Below the pieces are notes generated by a model, which saw only the letters and a list, made by a program, of their open reading frames with translations, was not told the origin of the DNA and ran no database searches. The translations under genes were made by a program, and so were the position numbers. A stretch of DNA of 36,519 nucleotides, from assembly GCA_913050095.1 (NCBI GenBank), contig CAJXAV010000011.1:1-36519 (forward strand), read 5' to 3'. This DNA comes from an uncultured Gammaproteobacteria bacterium. GTDB lineage: Bacteria > Pseudomonadota > Gammaproteobacteria > Poriferisulfidales > GCA-002705445. This document shows positions 7,716 to 16,463 of the stretch, piece by piece. How positions within the stretch are numbered: the stretch's first letter is position 1; each line of letters starts with the position of its first letter.

Positions 7716-8804
7716 TTATTCCGTAATATATTTTTCTATTTCTAGACCGTAACCACCTAAACCATAAAAAGTTTTTGGAGAACTTAATAATTTCATTTTT
7801 GAAACACCAAGATCTGACAATATCTGTCCACCAACACCCAAAGTTCTTCTATCAAAGTCTTGAGATATATCTTCAGTTGTTCCTTTTAAATTTATAATAT
7901 CTTTCTCTATTGCATTCACTGATTCGTTCCATCGTAAAATTAGTATAACCCCATTACCTTCCTCGTTTATTCTTTGCATTGCGCTTTTTAAAGGCCATCC
8001 GGAATGATGGGATGAATGAAGTATATCTTTTATTGTATTTTGTATATGAACTCTAACAAATGTAGATTTATTTTTTATAAGTTTTCCTTTTACTAATGCA
8101 ATATGAACAGTATTTGACATAATATCTTCATATGAAACTAAGTTAAATTCTCCAAACTCAGTATTTATTGAAGATTCATTTTTCCTAATAACTGTTTTTT
8201 CGTGTTTCGTTCTATATTTTATTAGATCTTCTATAGTGCCTATTTTAATATCATGTTCCTTCGCTATCTCTTTTAACTCAGGGAGCCTTGCCATTGTTCC
8301 GTCATCACTCATTATTTCAACTATAACTGAGGCAGGCTCAAAACCTGCAAGCCTTGCAAGATCGCATCCAGCTTCTGTGTGGCCTGCCCTTGTAAGCACG
8401 CCACCAGGTTGCGACATTAAAGGAAAAATATGACCTGGTCTTGATATATCATTAGCTGTTGCATCAGGCATAACAGCTGTTCTAATAGTGTGTGCTCTAT
8501 CATATGCAGAAATTCCAGTCGTAACACCCTCTGAAGCCTCTATTGATATAGTAAAATTTGTTTCATGGTTAGAATCTGTATCATTTTTCATTAACGGTAA
8601 ATTTAATTGCTTACACCTTTCTCGAGTTAAAGTTAAACAAATTAAGCCTCGAGCATATTTACTCATAAAATTAATATCTTCTGGTGTCACTTTACTTGCA
8701 GCCATTATAAAGTCTCCCTCATTTTCACGGCTTTCATCATCAACTATTAGGACCATTTTGCCCTGTTTTAATTCTTCAAGTATGTCTTCTGTTTTTGACA
8801 ACAT
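7716..8804 (-). CDS. ribB: RibBX: 3,4-dihydroxy-2-butanone 4-phosphate synthase with degenerate GTP cyclohydrolase II-like domain
   Basis: Residues 1-200 form a complete DHBP synthase: DDESRENEGDFIMAA (22-36) supplies the acidic metal site, RAHTIRTA (103-110), and RAGHTEAGCDLARLAG (139-154) the catalytic His region. Residues 215-362 align with GTP cyclohydrolase II but lack its zinc site. Where RibA has C-x10-C-x-C, this protein has only Asn, Ser, His and other residues, and no cysteine occurs after residue 147. Such RibBX proteins are known in proteobacteria and do not make the pyrimidine branch precursor, so a separate active ribA must lie elsewhere. It lies between ribE and ribH. Confidence 0.92.
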   Translation of the reverse strand: MLSKTEDILEELKQGKMVLIVDDESRENEGDFIMAASKVTPEDINFMSKYARGLICLTLTRERCKQLNLPLMKNDTDSNHETNFTISIEASEGVTTGISAYDRAHTIRTAVMPDATANDISRPGHIFPLMSQPGGVLTRAGHTEAGCDLARLAGFEPASVIVEIMSDDGTMARLPELKEIAKEHDIKIGTIEDLIKYRTKHEKTVIRKNESSINTEFGEFNLVSYEDIMSNTVHIALVKGKLIKNKSTFVRVHIQNTIKDILHSSHHSGWPLKSAMQRINEEGNGVILILRWNESVNAIEKDIINLKGTTEDISQDFDRRTLGVGGQILSDLGVSKMKLLSSPKTFYGLGGYGLEIEKYITE

Positions 8805-8817
8805 TAATTTCTCTTAA

Positions 8818-9414
8818 TTATTTGTTATTTAATAATTTCTCAACGTGCAATGCTATTCTATCAATTTCTATATTGACCATTGTACCAACTTTATAATACT
8901 TCATAATTGTATTTTCCCATGTATAAGGAATTATATTTACTTCAAATGTATCATCAACATCTTTGTTTACTGTTAAACTTACGCCATCCACACAAACAGA
9001 TCCCTTTTTTACAATATATTTAGAATAATAACTACTACTTAATTTAAAACAAATACGATATGATCTTGAATCTTCATATAAATCTACAACTTGTGCGGTG
9101 CAATCAACATGTCCGCTAACTATATGTCCACCAAGTTTATCACTAAGGCTTAAAGCGCTTTCTAAATTTACGCTATAGTTTGTATTTAACTGGGTTAAAG
9201 TTGAAACATCAAGTGTTTCATTAGAAATATCAACAGAGAAAGAATTATTCACAATACTGTGAGCTGTCAAACAAACGCCATTAATTGAAAGGCTGTCTCC
9301 ATCGTTGATATAAAAAGAGGTGTCATTATCATATGAAAAAACACATTCAATATCTCCGTGGTTACTATTGATAGATTTAACTTTTGCAATTTTTTGTATT
9401 AATCCTGTAAACAT
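8818..9414 (-). CDS. ribE: Riboflavin synthase, alpha chain
   Basis: Riboflavin synthase dismutates two lumazine molecules to riboflavin. The 198-residue protein has two lumazine-binding repeats: the N-terminal MFTGLIQKI start with GDSLSINGVCLTA and SNETLD, and a second one with NLESALSLSDKLGGHIVSGHVD and KGSVCVDGVSLTV. The start overlaps the ribD stop by one base (TAATG), suggesting translational coupling. It is 13 bp upstream of ribBX. No FMN riboswitch is visible in the short gaps around it. Confidence 0.95.
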   Translation of the reverse strand: MFTGLIQKIAKVKSINSNHGDIECVFSYDNDTSFYINDGDSLSINGVCLTAHSIVNNSFSVDISNETLDVSTLTQLNTNYSVNLESALSLSDKLGGHIVSGHVDCTAQVVDLYEDSRSYRICFKLSSSYYSKYIVKKGSVCVDGVSLTVNKDVDDTFEVNIIPYTWENTIMKYYKVGTMVNIEIDRIALHVEKLLNNK

Positions 9415-10508
9415 TATTCTCTCAAAAATTTATATGTAATTCTAACATCATTAGAAATTTTCTTAACAGATTCTAATAAAATACTTTTCTTACCATTAAT
9501 TTTTTTTTCTACAGATAGTGAGGTTAAGCCTGATTTACCAACAATCAAGGGGCATTTATATATTATTAATTCATCTAAGATATCTTTTTTTATTAAACTC
9601 TTTAAAAGTTTTGTACCAGGCTCAATCATTAAATAATTAATATCGTATTTTTCTGCAAGTATGCTAAGTATTAAATTTAAGTTAAGACCTAAACTATCTT
9701 TTTTCACTTTTACATAATCAATATTTTTACTCATATCTTTTTTATCCAAAATATTATTAAAAATAATTTTTTTTTCTTTCCCCCTAAAAAATTTATATTT
9801 ATCGATATTTAGATTTAATTCTGAATCTAGAACAATTCTTACAGGATTTCTAATTTTATCTGTTGTAAGGAAATCTTTTTTATTTAGTCTAACATTTAAA
9901 GCTGGATTATCTTCATGTATAGTATTCGAACCAACGAGTATTGCACATGATATTGCTCTTAAAAAATGAACATCTTTTCTAGAGTTTGCGCTGCTTAACC
10001 ATTTGCTTCTTGGATTTGTAATTTTATTATCAATACTTAATGCTTGCTTTGCGATTACATAAGGTCTTTTTTTTGTTAACCTAGATATAAATCCCTTGTT
10101 AATCTCTTTTGCTTTATCACGACATAGTCCGACTTGAACATTAATACCATTCAGCCTCAATTTTTTAATACCTTTTCCTTTTACTTTTGGATTTGGATCC
10201 AGCATTGCTACAAAGATGTTTTTTATACCAGAATCTATTATAAAGTCTGAGCATGGTCCAGTTTTACCTGTATGGCAACAAGGTTCTAATGTCACATACA
10301 TTGACATATTTTTATTAACTTTTCTTTTAAGTTTTTTTAATGCTATTACTTCGGCATGATCACATCCTGCTTTATTATGGTAAGCTTCGCTTAAGATTTT
10401 ATTTTTTTCTGTAATAATGCATCCAACCATTGGGTTTGGCGTAACACTAAATTTACCAAGCTTGGCTAGGTCTATTGCTTTTTCCATAAAAAAAATTTCT
10501 GATTTCAT
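9414..10508 (-). CDS. ribD: Bifunctional riboflavin biosynthesis deaminase/reductase RibD
   Basis: RibD deaminates and then reduces the pyrimidine intermediate made by GTP cyclohydrolase II. The N-terminal cytidine-deaminase-like domain (about 1-145) has zinc ligands His51, Cys77 and Cys86 and catalytic Glu53. The C-terminal reductase domain (about 147-364) has AKQALSIDNKI, the SKWLSS...RRD-like segment near 168-179 and ILVGSNTIHEDNPALNVR. Its ATG overlaps the nrdR stop (ATGA). The 364-residue length matches the family. nrdR-ribD-ribE order is widely conserved. Confidence 0.95.
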   Translation of the reverse strand: MKSEIFFMEKAIDLAKLGKFSVTPNPMVGCIITEKNKILSEAYHNKAGCDHAEVIALKKLKRKVNKNMSMYVTLEPCCHTGKTGPCSDFIIDSGIKNIFVAMLDPNPKVKGKGIKKLRLNGINVQVGLCRDKAKEINKGFISRLTKKRPYVIAKQALSIDNKITNPRSKWLSSANSRKDVHFLRAISCAILVGSNTIHEDNPALNVRLNKKDFLTTDKIRNPVRIVLDSELNLNIDKYKFFRGKEKKIIFNNILDKKDMSKNIDYVKVKKDSLGLNLNLILSILAEKYDINYLMIEPGTKLLKSLIKKDILDELIIYKCPLIVGKSGLTSLSVEKKINGKKSILLESVKKISNDVRITYKFLRE

Positions 10509-11026
10509 TTTTTCTTTTTATTATTAGTTTCATCATCAATTAATTTTAATTGAGTTTTCATCATTTCGGGTGTTAGATCTTTTTCTATAATCTCTATAAT
10601 GTCCTGGAACGCCTGAAGATCTTCAAAGCTATGATAAACTGATGCGAATCTTATATACGCAACCTGATCTAATTCTCTAAGTTCTTGCATCACTAAAATC
10701 CCAATCTGCGACGAGATAATTTCTTTATCAGCAATAGCTTTAAGTTTATTTTTTATATTTTGAATTGCTATATCAATAGCGTCTTTATCCACGGATCTTT
10801 TGTTAAGTGCTCTAAGTATGCCTCTTTCAACTTTCTTTTCTGAGAAATCTTCCCTAGAGTTATCTTTTTTAATAACTCTAGGAAGGTTAAGATCAGCGCT
10901 TTCTAATGTAGACCATCTATTACCACAATTTGAACACTCTCTTCTTCTTTTAACTTGAGTGTTATCAGCTGTTAATCTTGAATCTATAACTTTAGTGTCA
11001 TCAAAATTACAAAATGGGCAATACAT
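10505..11026 (-). CDS. nrdR: Transcriptional repressor NrdR
   Basis: NrdR represses ribonucleotide reductase genes, sensing ATP/dATP through an ATP-cone. The zinc ribbon is Cys3/Cys6/Cys31/Cys34, with the basic KRRREC segment between, and the ATP-cone covers about residues 47-137. The C-terminus carries a short Lys-rich tail, making the protein 173 residues instead of about 150. No ribonucleotide reductase genes are in the window, so its targets lie elsewhere. It is 16 bp after glyA, a common neighbour. Confidence 0.95.
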   Translation of the reverse strand: MYCPFCNFDDTKVIDSRLTADNTQVKRRRECSNCGNRWSTLESADLNLPRVIKKDNSREDFSEKKVERGILRALNKRSVDKDAIDIAIQNIKNKLKAIADKEIISSQIGILVMQELRELDQVAYIRFASVYHSFEDLQAFQDIIEIIEKDLTPEMMKTQLKLIDDETNNKKKK

Positions 11027-11042
11027 TTAATTGGACCATTTT

Positions 11043-12329
11043 TTAAGCAGCAGATGCAGCATTTAATGCAACAGATTTAGCGTACACAGGATGTTTTCTA
11101 CATAATTCTATAACTTTTGTTTTTACGGAATTAATAACTTCCTCATTATCTAAATTTTCAATAACATCACACATCCAATTGGTTAATTCTATACATTCTG
11201 CTTCTTTAAAACCTCTTGTTGTAGGTGCTGGCGTACCAACCCTAATACCACTTGTAACAAATGGTGATTGTGGATCATTTGGCACAGAGTTTTTATTAAC
11301 TGTAATATTTGCTCTGCCTAATGCAGCATCAACATCTTTACCTGTTATTCCTTTATCAATGAAATCAACAAGGAATAAATGGTCGTCAGTACCACCTGAA
11401 ACAACTTTAAATCCTCTTTTCATAAATTGATCAGCCATAGCTGAAGCATTCTTCAAGATTTGTTGTTGATACTGTTTAAACTCAGGCTGCAATGCCTCCT
11501 TAAATGCAACTGCTTTTGCTGCAATAACATGCATAAGTGGACCACCTTGTGTACCTGGGAAAACCATTGAGTTTATTTTTTTTTCAATTTCTTCATTAGC
11601 TTTACATATTATAATACCGCCTCTTGGACCCCTCAAACTCTTATGAGTTGTAGATGTCACTACATCTGCAAAAGGAACTGGGTTTGGATAAACTCCGCCT
11701 GCAACTAAGCCTGACACGTGAGCCATATCAACAAAAAAATATGCTCCAATTGAATCAGCTATATCCCTAAACCTTTGCCAATCTAAAACTCTCGAGTATG
11801 CTGAGAATCCAGCTATTATCATTTTTGGCTTGTGTTCTTTTGCTAGAGATTCAACCTGCTCATAATCAATTTCACCTGTTTCTGGATTTAATCCATACTG
11901 GACAGCATTATAAATCTTTCCAGAAAAGTTAACTTTTGAACCATGTGTTAAATGACCGCCATGCGCTAAACTCATTCCTAAAATTGTATCGTGCGGTTGA
12001 AGAAGAGCCATAAAAACAGCAGCATTAGCTTGTGATCCCGAATGTGGCTGAACATTTGCATAATCTGCCCCATAAAGTTCTTTTAAACGATCTATAGCTA
12101 ATTGTTCTGCTACGTCAACATTCTCACAGCCTCCATAGTATCTTTTACCAGGATAGCCTTCTGCGTATTTGTTTGTTAAGACAGATCCTTGAGCTTCTAT
12201 TACTCTAGGGCTTGCATAGTTCTCTGACGCAATAAGCTCTATATGCTCTTCTTGTCTTTTGATTTCATCTTTAATAGCTTTTGAAAGTTCTGGATCAAAA
12301 CTTTCGATGGTCATATCTTCATTAAACAT
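11043..12329 (-). CDS. glyA: Serine hydroxymethyltransferase
   Basis: GlyA interconverts serine and glycine and charges tetrahydrofolate with a one-carbon unit, using PLP. The 428-residue protein has the expected ELIASENY motif (31-38), [26 protein letters not shown] (93-106), [11 protein letters not shown] (200-210), and the PLP-lysine segment [14 protein letters not shown] with Lys230. A strong Shine-Dalgarno AAGGAG lies a few bases before the ATG, better than most genes here, in keeping with high expression. Residues after 410 are slightly Ala-rich. Confidence 0.97.
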   Translation of the reverse strand: MFNEDMTIESFDPELSKAIKDEIKRQEEHIELIASENYASPRVIEAQGSVLTNKYAEGYPGKRYYGGCENVDVAEQLAIDRLKELYGADYANVQPHSGSQANAAVFMALLQPHDTILGMSLAHGGHLTHGSKVNFSGKIYNAVQYGLNPETGEIDYEQVESLAKEHKPKMIIAGFSAYSRVLDWQRFRDIADSIGAYFFVDMAHVSGLVAGGVYPNPVPFADVVTSTTHKSLRGPRGGIIICKANEEIEKKINSMVFPGTQGGPLMHVIAAKAVAFKEALQPEFKQYQQQILKNASAMADQFMKRGFKVVSGGTDDHLFLVDFIDKGITGKDVDAALGRANITVNKNSVPNDPQSPFVTSGIRVGTPAPTTRGFKEAECIELTNWMCDVIENLDNEEVINSVKTKVIELCRKHPVYAKSVALNAASAA

Positions 12330-12367
12330 CTTATCTCCTTACGTCATGTAATGTAAATTTAAATTCA

Positions 12368-12745
12368 TTAAGCGTCATTTTCCGCTAGAGTCTTAAGTAT
12401 GTCAACAATGACAGGACTTGAACCTAGATATGGTAAAGACCTTATATTTATGTTTGGATATTTTTCCTTTTCATTATTAACAATTGAGGGTATATCCTCC
12501 ATCACGTGTCTGCCAGCCGCCAAAAAATAAGGCATTATCACGATCTCGTTTGCTCCTTTTTTTGCACATAACTCAATACCCTGGGGAATTGAAGGCTCAG
12601 CAATTTCTAAAAAACACGCCTCAACAACTTTGAAAGTATTGGTTCTCATGGCAATATTATTTGCTAGTTGATGTATCTCTATATTTGAAACTTTTTTTCT
12701 GCTTCCATGGGCAACAATAAGCAATGATTTTTTATTTAAATTCAT
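12368..12745 (-). CDS. Sirohydrochlorin chelatase, CbiX/SirB short form
   Basis: The 125-residue protein is a single chelatase domain of the small CbiX type. It has HGSR at 13-16 with His13, CFLEIAEPSI at 44-53, and PYFLAAGRHVMEDIP with His80, the pair that binds the metal. Small CbiX proteins insert cobalt or iron into sirohydrochlorin for B12 or siroheme; some related SirB proteins act in siroheme or haem d1 routes. No other tetrapyrrole gene is nearby, so metal and product cannot be decided. Its ATG overlaps the kdsB stop by 4 bp, placing it firmly in the operon. Confidence 0.85.
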   Translation of the reverse strand: MNLNKKSLLIVAHGSRKKVSNIEIHQLANNIAMRTNTFKVVEACFLEIAEPSIPQGIELCAKKGANEIVIMPYFLAAGRHVMEDIPSIVNNEKEKYPNINIRSLPYLGSSPVIVDILKTLAENDA

Positions 12746-13446
12746 ATATTTACACCGTTTATATCATTTATATTATCAATACTATCTACACTTATTCCTG
12801 GATCACTTACAGCTAGATAAGGAGATATATTAAAGTTATTATCCAAAAATCTATACTGTTCAAGACTTAGACTTTTTTCATTTACAGACTGAGGATATTT
12901 TAAATAGATTAATAGATCCTTTACATAATAAGCATATATTCCTATATGCTTATAAATCTCCTCAGATTCATAATTATTAATTTCTCTATGAAAGCTAATA
13001 ACACCATTATTTATCATGATTTTAACTGTATTTTTATCAGTAAGGAGAGTATCACTCTTTAGCGGATAATACAGTGTAGATAAGCCCTCATTACCTTTAG
13101 CAACTTTCGCTAAATAATCAATATTATCATGCTTTAGTTGAGGCATATCTGCTTGAACATTAATAACAAGTGTTTTTTTACCCCATTTAAAGGATTTTGC
13201 TAATTCAGCAACTCTCTCTGTGCCATTTTTGTTCAAGTTTGAGGTGATAATAACTGTATCGGTAAATTTTCTTGCTTCTTCATATACAGCCTTGCTATCT
13301 GTTGCGATATAAACTTCTTTAGCATTAGATTTTTTAGCATTTAAAAAAACATGCTCAAGCATACTTTTGCCACCTATTTTTGATAAAACTTTGCCAGGGA
13401 ATCTTGAAGAATCAAATCTTGCAGGTATAACAACATAGAATTCCAT
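12742..13446 (-). CDS. kdsB: 3-deoxy-manno-octulosonate cytidylyltransferase KdsB (divergent)
   Basis: KdsB activates Kdo as CMP-Kdo for lipopolysaccharide inner core synthesis. The 234-residue protein has the N-terminal IPARFDSSRFPGK nucleotide-binding loop, the GTERVAEL segment, LVINVQADMP, HIGIYAYY, SLEQYRFL and a final ISVDSID metal-binding Asp segment. It is shorter than E. coli KdsB (about 248). Usually constant positions differ: the Ser before GTER is Asn, and the Gly before the metal-binding Asp in NVQGDEP is Ala, with Met following. The msbA-lpxK-Trm112-like-kdsB order matches the E. coli block and supports the call. Confidence 0.85.
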   Translation of the reverse strand: MEFYVVIPARFDSSRFPGKVLSKIGGKSMLEHVFLNAKKSNAKEVYIATDSKAVYEEARKFTDTVIITSNLNKNGTERVAELAKSFKWGKKTLVINVQADMPQLKHDNIDYLAKVAKGNEGLSTLYYPLKSDTLLTDKNTVKIMINNGVISFHREINNYESEEIYKHIGIYAYYVKDLLIYLKYPQSVNEKSLSLEQYRFLDNNFNISPYLAVSDPGISVDSIDNINDINGVNI

Positions 13447-13458
13447 AATGTTATCTCA

Positions 13459-13665
13459 TTATTTAAGAAAAAGATCTTTAAGTTTTTCGTACTCATTTGC
13501 ATCTAATGTTCTTGCTTCTGATTCAATCATAACAGGAATATCATCGTTAATTTGATATGCTAGTCTAGCAGGCAATGAAATAAGTTCATTGGTTTCTTTA
13601 TTATAATAGAGTCTGCTTTTTGTAACAGGACATACAAGCATATTTAAAAGAGTTTTATTAATCAA
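13459..13665 (-). CDS. ycaR: Trm112-like small protein (YcaR/UPF0434 family), TTG start
   Basis: A 68-residue protein of the short Trm112-like zinc-ribbon-related family found between lpxK and kdsB. It keeps LLNMLVCPVTKSRLYY, LISLPARLAYQINDDIPVM and EARTLD. Only the first cysteine of the usual CPxC pair is present. The frame is open back to an ATG at 13701, but that would add 12 unrelated residues overlapping lpxK. A TTG at 13665-13663 lies 7 bases after an AAGGTG ribosome binding site (13678-13673) and gives the usual family N-terminus (INKTLLNMLVCP), so it is preferred. The cellular role of the E. coli homologue is uncertain. Confidence 0.82.
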   Translation of the reverse strand: MINKTLLNMLVCPVTKSRLYYNKETNELISLPARLAYQINDDIPVMIESEARTLDANEYEKLKDLFLK

Positions 13666-13669
13666 TATA

Positions 13670-14668
13670 TTACACCTTAAGCAAATTTGATATCTTATCA
13701 TTCAACATTATTTTAATGTCATTATCAACCATAATTTTAGTTGGCATATAATATGCTTTTTCTATTGCATAGTTTGAGCATTTTACAAAATCTTTTTCTG
13801 TCATAAGAATTTTATAATTATCATCGAATTTAAAATCTTCAGGCAATAATAATTGATGGTCAGGATAAATATGTGTTATCAGATCGATATTCAATCTTTT
13901 TAAGTTATTAATTAAAAATTCTGGATTGGCTATTGCAGTAACTAAATGAATTGTTGTTCCGCTTAGGTCTGATATATTAATTTTTGATTTATCAGAAAAT
14001 GAAGTTACCTCATTTATGTCGTAATAAAATCCTGGTAGCTTTGAATATTTAGATTTATTAAATATTATACTGTCATACTTTGATAAAACATACGGCAGCT
14101 CTCTTAACGGGCCTGCAGGTAATAAAAGACCATTGCCAAATGGTTTATTTTCTTTAACAATTACAATATTTAAATCTCTATTAAGCTTATAATGAATTAA
14201 TCCATCGTCTGATATAATTAGATCCAACTCATAATTATTTACAAGGTATTCATAAGCTTTTTTTCTATTTTTACATTTGCAAACTATACAATTTGTTTTA
14301 TTACTTATGAGAATTGCCTCATCCCCCACGTCTTTTACCAAAGAATTTTTATCAACAATTTCTAATTTATTCTCATTAATTGTTTTGTAGCCACCTGAAA
14401 TCACGCCTATATTATATTTTCTAGAAGATAAATAATTGCACAACCATATTACTAGTGATGTTTTTCCTGTTCCGCCAACTGTTAAATTTCCAATTACAAT
14501 AACTGGAATTTTATTCAATTTATTATTTGAAAAAAAATATTTTTTTATAAAGTTAATTAATAAATAAATAAGTGATAATGGAGTAAGAATTACATTAAGA
14601 ATATAAATATTATCAAGAGAATAAATATAAAATTTTTTTAAAATTGGTAATTTTGATTTTTTGAACAC
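13670..14668 (-). CDS. lpxK: Tetraacyldisaccharide 4'-kinase LpxK
   Basis: LpxK phosphorylates the lipid A disaccharide precursor at the 4' position on the inner leaflet of the inner membrane. The 332-residue protein has a membrane-associated N-terminal helix (about 14-45), then the P-loop segment GNLTVGGTGKTSLV near residue 60, GVISGGY, the DDGLIHYKLNRD segment (usually DDGLQH), and the LLLPAGPLRE segment. It starts with a one-base overlap of the msbA stop, its usual partner. The Ile in place of the common Gln in DDGxxH is a mild deviation. Confidence 0.94.
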   Translation of the reverse strand: MFKKSKLPILKKFYIYSLDNIYILNVILTPLSLIYLLINFIKKYFFSNNKLNKIPVIVIGNLTVGGTGKTSLVIWLCNYLSSRKYNIGVISGGYKTINENKLEIVDKNSLVKDVGDEAILISNKTNCIVCKCKNRKKAYEYLVNNYELDLIISDDGLIHYKLNRDLNIVIVKENKPFGNGLLLPAGPLRELPYVLSKYDSIIFNKSKYSKLPGFYYDINEVTSFSDKSKINISDLSGTTIHLVTAIANPEFLINNLKRLNIDLITHIYPDHQLLLPEDFKFDDNYKILMTEKDFVKCSNYAIEKAYYMPTKIMVDNDIKIMLNDKISNLLKV

Positions 14669-16416
14669 TATTTAAATACTTGTGAGTTATAAAGTTTGTA
14701 ATAATATTGTTTTTTCTTAATCAGGTTATCATGACTTCCAGATTCTATTATAGAGCCGTTATCCATAACTATTATGTTATTTGCATTCTCAACAGTTGAC
14801 AATCTATGAGCAATTATAAGAGTTGTTTTTCCGTCTTTTAGCTCGTCTAAAGCTTTTTGAATATACTTTTCCGACACAGAATCTAAAGACGATGTTGCTT
14901 CATCAAATATCAAAATATGTGAATTCTTAAGGAAAGCACGAGCTATAGCTAAACGCTGCCTCTGACCACCAGATAATAAAACTCCATTTTCACCAATTAC
15001 AGTATTTATTCCGTCTGGCATATCCTCTATAAAGTCTTTCGAATAGGACTGTTCTAAGGACCTCGCAATATCTTTTTCAGATATATTCTTTTGGCCATAT
15101 AGAATATTATTTTTAATTGTATCATTGAATAAAACTGTATCTTGCCCAACATAACTTATATTTTTTCTAAGTGTTTCTAATTTTAAATCTTGTATATTTG
15201 TTTCTCCAATCATTATTGTTCCAGAGTCAGGTATATAAAGTCTTGGAATCAGATTAACAAGTGTAGACTTACCGCAGCCTGACATTCCAACTAATGCAAC
15301 AAATTCTCCTGTATTAATAGTTAAATTTATATTATTTAAAACTTTATTTTCAGATTCTTGATATGAAAAATTTATATTTTCAAAAATAATATTGTTATTA
15401 ATATCTACAAATTCTTTATCTCCATAGTTTTTTTCCGGATCCTCATCTATTAATTCAAATACGTTCTCTCCAGCAGCTATTCCTTGTTGCAATCTTGCAT
15501 TTATACTTGCAAGCCCTCTAGCTGGGCCAAGAATCATAAACATAGCAAACATAAAAGAAACAAACGAACCAACTGTTATTGTTTCCAAAATAAAATCAAA
15601 CGTTGATAGCAAAATAATTCCAGACAATGAAGATCCAACAATTAACATAATAACAGCACTATTTATTCCTTCAGTTAAAGCAAGCTTCATGTGACTTGTA
15701 TAATTTTTTTTATTTGTATTTTCAAATCTTTCGTGTTCTTTTTTATATCCATCAAAAATTTTTACAATTTTGTTGCCTTGTATAATTTCTTGAGAAACAT
15801 GAATTATACTACCTACTGAATTTTGAGCATCATGTGTAAGCTTTCTAAATTTTTTATTTAAAGAACTAACTAAAAATACAATAAATGGAGCGGCTGTTAT
15901 AAAAAATAATGTTAATTCCCAACTTAAATAAAACATCCAAATTAATAAACCGACTATTGTTAGAGTATCACGTATAAGTATTATTAGACTTCTTGCGGCG
16001 ACAGAAGATAGCAATTCAACATTGTGTGAGATTCTTGACATTAAATCACCAGAAGACGATTTATCATAAAATGTAACAGGAAGACTTAGTAACTTTTCAA
16101 ACATCATTTCCCTTAATCTAAATACAAGAGATCTTCCAACTTTTGCCATATAGTAAATCGTTAAGAATATCCCTATGGATCTTAGAAAAAATATTGAGAA
16201 TAATCCTAAGGGAAGCAGTGAAATAACATCCATATCCCTTTCGATAAATCCACCGTCAAGTATTGGTTTCATTATAGCTGATAACGCTGGGTCACTTAAT
16301 GCGGTTATTATCATTCCAATGATTGCAATGGTAATTGGCGTTGAATTATTTTTTAAAGCTATTGATATAAGCCTTTTGTAGATAAACCACCCATTTTTTT
16401 GATTATTTTCTTTCAA
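14668..16416 (-). CDS. msbA: Lipid A export ATP-binding/permease protein MsbA
   Basis: MsbA flips lipid A-core across the inner membrane as a homodimer. The 582-residue half-transporter has a six-helix membrane domain (about 1-320) and a nucleotide-binding domain. The latter has Walker A GMSGCGKST, Q-loop SYVGQD, the ABC signature LSGGQRQR, Walker B ILIFDEATSSLD and the switch His in IIAHRLS. Length is exactly that of the family. Coupling to lpxK by a one-base overlap and to the downstream Kdo gene supports MsbA over a generic multidrug exporter. It is divergent from the DUF2062 gene with 47 bp between starts. Confidence 0.94.
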   Translation of the reverse strand: MKENNQKNGWFIYKRLISIALKNNSTPITIAIIGMIITALSDPALSAIMKPILDGGFIERDMDVISLLPLGLFSIFFLRSIGIFLTIYYMAKVGRSLVFRLREMMFEKLLSLPVTFYDKSSSGDLMSRISHNVELLSSVAARSLIILIRDTLTIVGLLIWMFYLSWELTLFFITAAPFIVFLVSSLNKKFRKLTHDAQNSVGSIIHVSQEIIQGNKIVKIFDGYKKEHERFENTNKKNYTSHMKLALTEGINSAVIMLIVGSSLSGIILLSTFDFILETITVGSFVSFMFAMFMILGPARGLASINARLQQGIAAGENVFELIDEDPEKNYGDKEFVDINNNIIFENINFSYQESENKVLNNINLTINTGEFVALVGMSGCGKSTLVNLIPRLYIPDSGTIMIGETNIQDLKLETLRKNISYVGQDTVLFNDTIKNNILYGQKNISEKDIARSLEQSYSKDFIEDMPDGINTVIGENGVLLSGGQRQRLAIARAFLKNSHILIFDEATSSLDSVSEKYIQKALDELKDGKTTLIIAHRLSTVENANNIIVMDNGSIIESGSHDNLIKKKQYYYKLYNSQVFK

Positions 16417-16463
16417 TTTCTTATATACTTAATTTAATATAATAAACTACATATTTTACAGAA

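Noticed and set aside
8805-9420. FMN riboswitch in front of riboflavin genes
   Set aside because: Gaps between the rib genes are 0-13 bp, far too short for an RFN element, and none is visible upstream of nrdR or glyA.
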